Positions 45,107 to 56,700 of a stretch of DNA of 64,000 bases are shown here, piece after piece. The DNA lies in the NCBI GenBank assembly GCA_002633025.1, contig NMRB01000375.1:13214-77213 (forward strand), given 5' to 3'. Positions within the stretch are counted from its first letter, which is position 1, and each line of letters begins with the position of its first letter. The notes under the pieces are model-generated. The model had not been told where the DNA came from. It saw only the letters and a list, made by a program, of their open reading frames with translations, and did no database searches. This DNA comes from Notospermus geniculatus (taxonomy: Eukaryota > Nemertea > Pilidiophora > Heteronemertea > Lineidae). A program made the position numbers and the translations under genes.

Positions 45107-45334
45107 CTGTAAAGCAAGATAATTTCGCGACTGGAAATGTTCGCGAATCAAGAATTATAGACATATTCGCGGCAGGATATGTTCGCGAGTCTCTGCCATT
45201 TTTTCAGGTTTTTTTTCACGGTCTATATTTATCACTTGCATGTATTTATATTCGCGACAGGAAATTTTCGCGACTCATACACTCTCGCGAAATTCGCGAA
45301 AATTTCCTGCCCGCGAAATTTTCCTGCTTTACAG
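45107..45334. mobile_element. 228-bp MITE B, present only in copy 2
   Basis: The TIRs begin CTGTAAAGCA and end TGCTTTACAG, with TCGCGA/TTCGCG-rich arms. A TA duplication flanks it (45105-45106, 45335-45336), as in Tc1/mariner elements. Copy 1 holds the empty site AAAATATTATAATG near 43629-43642. Confidence 0.93.
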
Positions 45335-46704
45335 TATTATAATGAAACTAATTTATTTGTTGTATGAGAACATAATATTGAGATAAAAGGTATAAAAATG
45401 TATATAACTGTTATGAAGATGATAATGTTCCATTTATAATAATTGTGTGGGTGCATGAAATTGCCTTTGAATCTTTGATTTCTCTTGTGTAATATATTTC
45501 TGTCCGTTGTTGCGATTTGTTTTAGTTGTTTGGGCAGTAAGGTGTCTGTACGCTTCACACACTGTCTTTGACAAACAAACATATGCTAATGAGATTCAGC
45601 AAACAAATGACTTTCATTCATTAATTTTCGTGATGTACAAATGTAATGTTGATGGTGAAATGAATCCTATGGAAGTTCATTAATTCCAGTTCGGCTGGTC
45701 TCATATCAGAGGCTTGTGAGAAGTGGCTGCCAAGCTTCAGTATGAGGTCTACGGTAATAATTTGTTAATCAATGAAGTTGTCTGCAAAAACACCTTTGGC
45801 CAACTCACCAATATTTTGAGATACAGGGTTTAGCTTTCAACAGCATTGGGCAAAGTCATACAGGATCATATTAATGCCTAAACTGTGTACATGAAGTTGA
45901 TTTTGTCAAATATTTGTGGGCCTAGTCCTGTTCATGGTTGAAATGAATAATAAAGTGACTTTATTTAGTTTAAGAACTTGTTTCTGTGATTCTTTGCCAG
46001 GCATTAGTCCATGTTGCTTACTAAATCTTGTTTGGCCATGTCAAGAACAGAATACCTTCTTCTATCATTTCCCTCTTTGGTCAGTTCATTTCCCAGATCG
46101 CGACTGAAAATATTTAGTAATTGTGTTATATGAAGCCCCTAGGGAGAGGCCAGCGACTGCCACGCAACATGGGGCAGATGGAATTTACCCCAATTTCGTT
46201 CCATCGTCATCCGTTCCATTCCACATTTTTATGATGGCTCCATTACTGACTCTGACACCAGTATCAGTCCGCCCAGTTTCACAAAAATCTTGTGAAACAT
46301 TTTCGTCCACTTTATGCCAAAGTATTGACAACAGTATTTAGCTACACAGAGAATAAAGTCATAAAGGTAAAAAGTTGTAGAAACGATCAACACATCTAGC
46401 TAGAATGAAGTATTATTCTTTGAACTATTTCACTGAAAGTCGGTGATTTGCTCGATGTTCCGTCTTTCAACCATGTCAACCCCTAAACCACATTTTGAGC
46501 TGTTATTATAGAAGTTTCTAATCTGGGAGGGCTAACAGATGTCGATTCAGTTGTTGACATGCACAGAAAACCCTTTTATCAGTGTGTTTTGTCAATGTCA
46601 TTGTTGAGTCCTCCGCGCAAATAGTACCGGTTCGGTTGCAGCGTCAGTCGGTCGGAAGAATGGAGACTAGATGGCACTGCGAGGAGTTTGATTTTACCCG
46701 GCTG

Positions 46705-46712
46705 TGACGTCA
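46705..46712. promoter_or_regulatory. Perfect CRE palindrome upstream of MADD
   Basis: GGCTGTGACGTCACAGCC is an 18-bp perfect palindrome centred on a full CREB/ATF site TGACGTCA, about 1.1 kb before the MADD start codon. It sits in a segment (46600-46760) with more CpG than its surroundings. Function is inferred from the motif only. Confidence 0.4.
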
Positions 46713-47226
46713 CAGCCATAATAAGTATATGGTGGTGGCGATCGATTTGTATTGACGTCAGCTCATGAACATAAATCAATTTCTCGAAATTTACCGCAAG
46801 ATTCAGGAAAATGGGGGTTGGTATTCCCGCTTTAGACCAGTTTCCACGATTCCAAAGTGATAATTTTTGTGTTGTATGTTTCATTATTTAGCTATGGTTC
46901 ATTTATTTCAGCGTCGCCGGCCCTGCTGTGCTGGCCGACGAACCACCTGTCTGTCGCATGTCAAAATGTACATGAATAGGCATGTCAATGTATAATAATG
47001 TATGGTGTACAAGTAGTGTGTGGTTATGTACGCCCAGCATACAATCATAGGGCTATGGCTATGGGCTATGCCAGGTACACAGCATACACAGTCTCAGTCT
47101 TGTTTGGGTGATCATGGTTCATAATCATTGGCTGTGCTTCTGTCATCAGTCACACTTCAGAGATTTTATTTCGACTGTGGAATTTTGTGAACATGCCCGA
47201 CGGAGGAGAGGTATGCTAGGCTTAGG

Positions 47227-47407
47227 CAGGCACGGATTCGGGGGTGGCGCACCGGGTTCGGGTTGGCGCCCCCGGTCCCCTTCTTTCGGCCAACAAATCT
47301 GTAAAATTGACCGTGAAATTTGGAGCGAGTCATTGAAATTCACCGCAGATTTCAATGTTTCTAGCACAGTGCGCCCCCTCTTTTCCGAAATTGTGGCTCC
47401 GCCCCTG
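47227..47407. mobile_element. 181-bp GC-rich MITE with CAGG(C/G)(A/G)CGGA ends
   Basis: It begins CAGGCACGGATTCG and its other end, read inverted, begins CAGGGGCGGAGCC. Both sides have TTAGG as a possible short target duplication. CAGGGGCGGA-type termini are common in hAT-like non-autonomous elements. It is GC-rich relative to its neighbours and non-coding. Confidence 0.55.
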
Positions 47408-47796
47408 TTAGGGTAGGGCAAGGGGGCTGCGCCTCGCAGCCAACACCGAACCACACTCAACTGATATACATGTATAGGCCCAGCCTTTAGCCTAGGCCTG
47501 GGCTATGCTGGTATCTCAGTCAGGATGTCATTCATAATCATAAGCCGTACTTTTATTTTCTAAGTAGTGAATGATCATTGTCATTGCACTTATTACTTGC
47601 CTACATGTAGGCCTATCCTATCAATCTATTCTAATCTTATCTTTTCAATTCCAGACTCCGCAACCACCCCATCTACAACTCTGCAATCAAACCTGCAACA
47701 TCATGGGTTGAATGTTAAAAGAGGACGTGAAACAAACTTTAAAATTTGTAAATAATTTGTTCCCTATCACACTCGTAGAGTTCAGAACATGACAAA

Positions 47797-50700
47797 ATGG
47801 ATCAAAAGAAATATTTCTGTCCAAGACTTTTGGATTATGTCCTCATTGTTGGGTCTCGTCATCCCAACCGCAATAATTCCGTTGCGCAGACGCCAGAATT
47901 ACTGCGTCGTTATCCCATAGAGGACCACAAGGATTTTCCACTTCCTGCAGACGTGGTGTTCTTCTGTCAACCTGAAGGATGTATCAGCGTGGGTCCGAAA
48001 CGTATGAGCTTACGAGAATCGACGTCATTCGTATTCTCTTTGACAGAAAAAGACAGCGCAAGGGTGAGGTACGGAATATGTGTGAATTTCTACCGACCAT
48101 TCGAGAGGAAGGCTCATTCACGCAGCAGTGAAGGCGAGTCGTTTGACAATCAGAAGTCGCGGTCACCTCGGACTAGACAACACAAGGCCACTGGCCGTGT
48201 ACGCAATAACTCACTGACATCCTTATGTATCATCAGTCATCATCCTTTCTTCTCCATTTTTCGTGAGTGTTTGTTTACGCTGCGGAAACTGATTGATGCA
48301 TGCAATGAGCGATCATGCTGTAAGAGGATTGGAGGATCAAGAGCTTTATCCAGGTGTGTATTTGTAATTTTTTACATCCCTTGATCATGTTTAAATTCCT
48401 ATTATTATTAGGATTAGCTTCACAATCACAGAAAGACTCGAGGCCTGTCTGTCCCTGGCCTTTTGGTCACTCATTTTCCTACTTATTGGTATAAGCCACA
48501 TGTTATTACGTGAATTACTGTATTTTATGGATTGCCTTATTGATTTTCTTTTGCTTTCGAGTCACAAATGTCAGTGTCATGTTTTATTGCATGCCTTGAT
48601 GGCCATAAAATATTGTGGCCCCATTTTGACTTTTCCGATGTCAGTCACCATTTGAGTGTACGGTAATTGTAATGTTTTCCTCTTCATTTTCCAGACACTT
48701 TATGATTTTTTCCAGGAGTCATTCTTGTTATGTTATAAATCTTCTGTTGCTTAATGTCTCTTGTTGTGCATATACATAATCCCCCACTGAAAATTTCAAA
48801 TGTTCGCAATTTGTTCACATTGCATTGAATTGATTATCAGTCTTGGTTATGTCAGTCCATGCAATCTCCATATGATATCCCGTCTGTATACCCCTGTCAA
48901 ATACGTAATTGCCAAATTGCTGAATTTCCAATTGCTGTTGACATGATGGAGATATGCTATGTGGAATAAATAAAGGATTTAAAAACTTACTGTGTTTACT
49001 TTGAACTTGTCCGCCTTGATTAGAGATATGCGGTCTGAGAGATAAATGTCCTTGTCACAGCTCTCCTCCAATCATAGGGAGCTTCCCCACGTATATTGTG
49101 GGATTTTTGTCCTGTTTTCCGTTTATCACACTATATAAAAGTGCACTGCTTGCGAATTTCGAGTAGGCAGTACTAGGTCAATGACAGTGGATGGTACAAT
49201 ACAAATTGTAGGTAGGTACATGTATTGTCAATACATGTACCTCCCCGAAAGGCCTTGCTTACATGTAGATGAGACACCTAAGTTCGATCTTTGAATTGAC
49301 CATTTCCATTGAGTTCGACTTTTGGAATTACAAAGTAAGACTCAAGCCAGTCCTGATACAGATTGACCAGGACACCTCACGTGAGAGCAGAATTTTCTGG
49401 TCCAAAAGGTGTCCGTAATAGCGTGGTTTCACTTCATTGCTTTGCACACTATGCCAGTATGATACTTGTGATTATGTTCTGTTGTGTTATGAAGTCGTAC
49501 TTGGTGATATTCTCATTGTATTTTTCTCTCATATCAACTGCGATCAATGCATTTGCTGCGTTTATCTTGTTTTTGCCGTGTAATGAAATGAAAGTGCCCA
49601 TGCCATTAAATGACAATGAATAATGATGATGATGATGACATGATGTGTACTAATGATGAATTGTTGAAATATGACATGGTGGGCTGCAGTTTGGTGGTGC
49701 GACGCGTGTGTGCATGGAACAATTTGCAAACTCACTTAGGCCTAATTCAATTTTATCATTTTGAGATTTTCATTTTGTTTGAGGTCATTTTCTGTCAATG
49801 CTAAGTGAAATGTCCTGCAGATTTCAACTTGACAACCGTAAAGTGTACTGACTGAGAAGTCATAGCTTTGGGTTGCTGGTCCTTTCCTTTGTGACTGTGG
49901 GCTTATGCACCAACTCCAAGAGTTTCTCGACCCTACTGTTACAGTCCCAAGATATTTTCCTACTCGGCAACGTTGGCAGTCCATTTCATTCCTGTGAATC
50001 GTTTTCCAGGGACACGGTCTGGGGCGCCATGACGGGTTTGGGAACATCAGAAAGTACAGCCAGTTTAGTGATGCATGAAGTTCGTGAGATTGAAACGTGG
50101 ATTCTGAGACTGCTGAGTGCTCCTGTTCCAGTCCCAGGCAAGACACGCGTGGAGGTAGGCCACTTCATACCTTGTTGCCATTGTCAGAGTGGGGCAGTGG
50201 AAAACATCAGTGTCCGTCCCCTCTGAGGTTCCATGTTCGACCCCTGGTCCGACCCGCTGTTCATGCGATGGAGAGGGAAACTCTCTTTGACAGTGCAGGT
50301 TTTCTCTTGACACTCCGGTTTCCTCCTGTTGTGAAATTTGTCCAGTGTGTAAAGAGCTAAAGACACTGTAATGCCGCAGTTGGTGCTCAGATCTCAATCA
50401 ATTCTTGTCACAAAATTTACACATTGTCTTATTCTTTCAGGTGAATGTACTGCCTTCTGAGATACTACCACCCCTAGTGTTTGCCCTACCTGACCACACC
50501 CGCCTTTCCCTGGTCGACTTTCCTCTTCATCTTCCGTTGGAACTTCTCGGCGTGGAAACGTGTCTTAAGGTGTTGACAAGCATCATCTTAGAACACAAGG
50601 TAAAAACATTCTTGATTCCTATGTCAAGTGAACAGCAGTGCCATCAAATTCTTTTTCTTCACTTTCAGGGCCTGAAAATAAGGATTCAGGTCGATCAGCC

Positions 50701-53700
50701 AAAAGCATATTTTACAGACATTGGTCTTGTGTCGTATAAAGGCATTCCAGAATGCACTGAAGCTGTTCTATTGCAACAAGTGGAACATATGCTTGTTACA
50801 AAAGGGCAACTTGCCACAGTTCCAGTTTCAGTGTGACAGTGGACATGGTGGACTGAACCATCTGACCATCTATAGTTAAATCGAGGCCTACTTCAAATCA
50901 GGCAATGGTTAGAAGGAAGTGTTAGGCCCTACATGTACATGTACATTTAGAATAAGCTTTTGTAACATTTACTCATGCATGTGTTGTTGACTGAGAGATA
51001 CTCTGGGTGAGACAAGTGTCCTTGATGAAAATATAGATGTAGGCCTAATAAAATGCCTAAGGACTACATGTACAGCTGCTTCTGTCGCATACTTGATAAA
51101 GCAGTGCTCTTACATGTACCCTGCTTACACGAACAACACCAGGCCTACATGTATTCAATTTTATCTCTACGTCCCCTGGACAGATAATCATTTCTCTAGG
51201 CTTTGTTAACTCAGTGTTTAGTATAAACTCTGCACATAGACTGCTTATTCTATTATACAAGATGACACTGCAGTAGCCCAGGGCTAGGATCTACAGCTGT
51301 CGCTTGGCAGCATATCAATTGTACATGAAAAAAGTATTGTATTTAGAAAATTGTTTATATTTTCATAGGAAATTGTTTATATCGTTGGAATTGTTCCCAA
51401 CAATGTTCAGGTGGGATTAAATTGAAAGGGCTGGAAAGGGTATCACATGATTTGGTGCTGGTCTGGGCGAAGGGAACGAAATTACAGTACGTCATGATGT
51501 GTAAGACTGTAAATTGAATTGGTGGTCATGATCGTCACGCTAAGACATGAGAATTTATCTATTCACCTTTAGGTTCTTGGAAAGGTCATTTAGTCTGTTC
51601 TGTATGTTTTAGTGTTGGTACATGTTCTACGTCCGTGTGCAAAGAATGCGTGGGCTGTTCACACTGAATGTTTGTCTGTCCATCTCCGTCGTCAGTGAAC
51701 GTGCACTAGACCTTAGCAGGTTTCTTATAGAAGAAACCTATCAGGTCACATTCAAGCACTATCGTATCCGTCATCGTCACCATGGCAACGCAAATTCAAT
51801 TTTCGTCCATCTTCGCCAATCTCCGTCAAGCAGATTCAGTTCATTATTATTGCAGAATGAGCCTTTGGATGAAAGGACTTGTTGCACCGCTGGTTTCCGA
51901 CATCGGTTAATTTGAAGTCATTTCCGCGGTAACCGCAATCGCCGCGTCTCTCTCCATGGTGACTTCATCGGGAAAATTGGCTCCCCGATGGGAAAGGCAA
52001 TCTTGGCTGGTTGGCTGACTGGGGGTTTATATATCTGTGTCTATCTTATTGAGACCCCCTGAAGCAAAGCAATTATGATTGGTTATTTACCAATATAAGG
52101 TTTCGCGGCGGCTTTTTTATATTGCCTTGAATAAATAAGGTACCGCTAATAATCAGCAGTTTTCTACCTTCGGCAGCAAATAGATGGGGACGTTTTAGCT
52201 GTTACTGGAATAGTCCCATAGCTAATTATCTTACAATTATAAAAAACATCTTACTTGTATGGACTAATCAGCTGGGAGCGTCTCGCTATCATGATGACAT
52301 CGTCATGACCTCTACCCTGGGGACACAAAGCAAACTCCAACCTATACCTCGCTTGGTTAGTTAAGCTTAGCGGTATATTGGATTCTTTTGCATCGAAATT
52401 GAATCTTCCTGTGGTTAGATTCTTGATCTGATTGGGAAGAAACTGTGACATGAGAGGTCTTGGTTGATTAACCAAATAATTCAATTACTTGGACTGTTTG
52501 GGATTGAGTTCTTGTTGTTGTGAACTTGTGTTTTTCTGTTGCTGTTCTCATTACAAAGAAGAGATAAGTCATGGGCAATTTCCAAAAGAATCTGTAGTTG
52601 TGAAAAGTGATGGAAACATTGGGCTGCATGGGTTGTATTAGTAACCAACACAATCTTTTGTCCTAAACTGAAACCGCTCGAGCAGAGAACTACATGTATA
52701 GGCCTACTGTAAATCACACCTGCATCAGAGCTCGTGATAAAAATTGATTGTTGACAGCAAATATTGAAAACTTGTAGACTGTGATCAGCTGTACAGAAAA
52801 TATATTAATTTCAAAGTAAATGAAGAAGGAAACTAGAGGCGCCAGGGAGATGCCTTCCAATTGAAATCAACAGGATGTCTGCGAGGCACTCCGTCAGCTC
52901 AAAACGTCCTTTCCATTACTTTCTTCTTTCCTGATTCTTCAGTAAGACTCATATCTGTGAATAATTTAGCAGGCGAATGATTATCAAAATGCCATTCACA
53001 CATCTCTCTGTCTTAGGAGAAAACCATCGAGAACCAGTCCAGTAGGTTACAGAAACACAAAGTCACAAGTGGATTCTTTTGGATGAATTATTGATGGGGG
53101 TCTCTGCTAAAGGCACGGTGGCTGAGATTGTAATTATGCACTTGATGGAGTGCTATTGAATAATTGAAGATTTCGGTATCCATTTCACCTTGCCTTGCAT
53201 TTCACCTGGTGGTCTGTGCATCTGAAGAGAGTTGGCTATCAGGCTATTGCACAGCACAGCACCTGTAACCTGAAGATATAATGTTCTTTTGTCCCATTGA
53301 TACTGATACTGTGATAGACAGAATCTCATCACTTTAGTTTGACAGCTTCTTAGTCCAAAGTCAGTCCTGTTTCCTCCTGCATTTGATTGAAACTTCCAAA
53401 CATTGTCTCGAGTTTGGAGCTGAGCCACCAACTCATATCCTGAGGTAATATAGTTCTCATGAGTTAGGGAGCGAACGAACGCAAATAGCCGCTGATTAGC
53501 TCATTGGGATGATCAAATAAGGAACTAAATGAGGTTTCCTGAGTCTTATTTAGTCCCAAGTATTTCTGCGAATGTCACTCCTCCCCATTTCCATTGACTT
53601 TCGTCCCTCCTACGCAATGTGCTATGCGATTCGTTTATGATCTTATAGAAAATCAATAGGTTGTCAATATCAGCAGCGACTTAAATTATTGACAGTGTAT

Positions 53701-56700
53701 GGCAATGTATGTATACTTCTAATCCTGTGGGCATCTTCAATGCACCATTGACGGCTAATGTAGCCTCTGATCGTGGTTCCTAAAAATAGAAAGGATTTAT
53801 TAATATTTTGCGCTCATGTAACATTATGAAAATGTAAGACTTGTGTTTACCGCTGACTGCCATCTCCACGGTATTTCTTGTTCGGCGGAGTGCCTGGAGA
53901 AAACCAACGCTGTCAAAAAGTGTCGCCCTCTCTTATCACATGAAGAGCAGGGATTGAACTCGCTGGAATCTCCTAGGTGACACTGGCACCGAAGTAATTT
54001 CCACTCTCGAATCTGACACTTTGGATTGCAAAGCAGTTCAAATAGGTCTTGTCTACTAGGATGTTTCAATGGCTGGCCAATTGCAAGCAGCCATATGGTT
54101 TCGTAAAACCACATCAGAAATCAAATCAGATTGTTGCGTACTCGGTGCATTGCCATTACACAGTAACTCATGACCAACAGGATGCTCCCACCAACTGGTT
54201 ACCATAGCAACCACTGCATTATGTGGGAACGTCACGTATTCATGTGGCCGTTCTGTATTGATTCTACGTTGAGAATGACAAGAATGCGCCAAATATGGGT
54301 GTGAATGATACGACGTCCATATCGTACTTGTAACATTTTGATATGGATGTTCGTTTTGTCGATGATTTTTGATTGATTTTTGGATTCTTTCAGAAAAACA
54401 TAACTCTGCATATGATTTTCTTTCTGTCTTCAATGCCGGTTCAGTTTCCAGATGAATTTTATTGGGATGATCTTGCAGCAGAGAAATTTCAAAAAATCAT
54501 CCAAACTATAGATGTGGAAGACCTTCTTACTCATGTGGTTCAGTTACAAGACCAGACCCCTGCTGGGCTCCAGTACTGTACTCAGATTGCCAAGTTTTCA
54601 GGACGTATTTCGTTCACACTCCTGTCTTCACCTGTGAACTTCTCAACGTCAATGGACCGACAGTTCATTCATATCATCTCAAACCTGTGACATTTCGTCC
54701 CACCGCCCACAGCTGCACTGAGAATTTGTGAATCTAATTCTCAGTAATCTATGGATAATCAATAATCATTAGTACACGTTGCCATGGTGACTTGTCAAAA
54801 GCGAACCCTTCAGCCATTGCTATGACAGTCCTGATACGTCCTCCCTCTAATTAGCTAATTGTTTGCTAATGGCTCCTTTCACTTGACTTCTCATCAAAAG
54901 ACAAGCTCAGCACAACATGCCCTCGGTATCACGAAAAGACATTCTTTTACAGTAAAGTAGCCTTCTGGTGAATATCCTGCATCGCTCGCTGGAAGCATAC
55001 AAACCCACGTCTTCCGTACTTTTATCCACAGTCCCTGGATCAATATTCCTTACTTGTGTGGCTCATGCTTTCGGCGGCGTACCTTCTTTTAAAAAGACCC
55101 AGTGTCGAGGGAAAATGTCATCTTAAACTACTTGTGACTGTTAAAGTACTCTTTGGGGTGAATTTCCTATACTCCTCCGCACTTGTGAATTTTTGCAATA
55201 AGACAGCGAGTTGTCAGATTCTTAAGAAGGGTGGTTCTTGAAGCAGTAGCCTTTAAAAATACACCGATACTGCAAAAAGTTCTTATGATTTCCAGAGTCT
55301 GGTGTAGATTATCCTTGCTACATTTTGCCGTGGCAAGCATTACTTTCACACTCCTACCTACCAATACCATCCTATTCTTGCTGAACATGCTCAAGGGGGG
55401 AGTGTAGTTCAAAGGGGAGTAACCCAGAGTAACCTAACCACAGACCTTGATATTAAGATGTCCCTGCTATGGAGTTTTAAACTCTGCTATGGAGTTTTAA
55501 ACTCCATATAATGCTATCTTCTGAGTTGCAATAGAGGGGCTTTCCTGTCAGACTACGAAAGAGATTAAGAAAAAGGAATGGTAGCACTTCACTTGAATTC
55601 AATCTATCTGTCTTGTCTTTGCGTGGGTGCCCTCAGGACTAGGAGTGACTGTACTCAGCTTGAAATCTGAGTGTTATCAATGTGCGCAGTACCCTGCAAA
55701 TGTCAGGGACAAGGCTTAGCCTGGCAAGTCAACCTATTCTGAGAATAATCCAAAAGATGAAAACAAAAGAATAAAAGCAAGCACACTGGTGCTGTTGCTG
55801 AAGGGAATCGCCTCTCACATTTCAAATGCCAAGTTTTTGGAATGTTGACTCCCTGTTGTCGGACTTGTAGAACTAGAAACTTGTGTTTTTGTAAGTTATC
55901 AGACTAAAAGAGACTTTGAAATGTCACTTCTCAGTTCAAACTGAGTGTGGGGTGCATTACCAATCAGAGATGCATGATTTTAATTTGTAGGCCTATTGAC
56001 CAATCAGAAACCAGAAAAGAGTTGATCATCAACAAAGAATAGGAATCATAATCCCTATTGACCAATCAGAGATTCATCATTGTACGCCTGTTTATTGACC
56101 AATCAGAGTGCAGTGTTGATCAGCAAAGAAAGAACCATCAGCTGCATTGACCAATCAGAGATGCACTAGCCTATCTATTGGCCAATCAGAATTGTTGCAG
56201 AGTTGATCACCAAAGAATAGGAATCCCCAGCTGCATCAAGAGCTTAAATAATGCTGTGTAATGTGCAAGAAAAACATGAGATTTATACTGTGAACCAAGC
56301 CAGTTCTCGAATCGAAGGAGAGCTCACAAGACTAATGGCAAACAGGCTCTTCCATCATCATAAGTCATATTCGTTGCCATTTGCCACGTCTTTGATCTCT
56401 TTCAAGAAAAATAAATGTGTGGGTTTCTTCTGATCCTATCGTGTACAGCGGAGGCTGTGTTTGCTCGCGTTTATGGCATGTTTGTGGTGATGTTCTGGTG
56501 ATATTACCAATCAACAAACAAGAACATTCCTCTTCTGCAAAAGACATCAAAAGAGCAATCCTGTTAGTTTTGGCTTCTGGCAATCACCAAATTATCTTAC
56601 GAATATAAATCTTGCTGTTAGCTTCTTTCAGCTGGTTGTCATCTGATCCTGGATTCTACATACAGGCATTGAATGGATGCTATACATTATCATAATACTG

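Larger units (their letters stand above)
42008..45607. repeat. ~1.47-kb tandem duplication with private transposon insertions
   Basis: Copy 1 is 42008-43905 and copy 2 is 43906-45607, head to tail with no spacer, beginning GTAATACTACTTCTGCC and ending CAGCAAACAAA. After removing one MITE with its target duplication from each copy, the lengths are 1470 and 1472 bp, and identity is very high. Copy 1 begins exactly after the single N at 42007. Confidence 0.95.
41014..47796. other. Spacer between RUNDC1 and MADD
   Basis: No gene was recognised. RUNDC1 3'UTR presumably occupies the left part. The spacer contains the ~1.47-kb tandem duplication (42008-45607), the MITEs listed separately, a perfect palindromic CRE at 46705-46712 and a hAT-like element at 47227-47407. 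The 88- and 81-residue frames seen twice are repeats within the duplication and show no known domain. The MADD promoter and any 5' non-coding exon are probably in the 46600-47790 part. Confidence 0.45.

Noticed and set aside
44753-45151. 132-residue minus-strand frame
   Set aside because: Lies in a non-autonomous TIR element and extends into MITE B; copy 1 of the duplication lacks it.
47146-47460. 102- and 104-residue frames on opposite strands
   Set aside because: Both cover the GC-rich MITE at 47227-47407.
53153-53431. 92-residue minus-strand frame
   Set aside because: Smooth composition but no recognisable family and no partner exons.
53824-54114. Minus-strand frame with a Cys-rich [14 protein letters not shown] segment resembling a laminin EGF-like repeat
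   Set aside because: Cysteine spacing is incomplete, there is no neighbouring repeat and no splice-supported partner exon.
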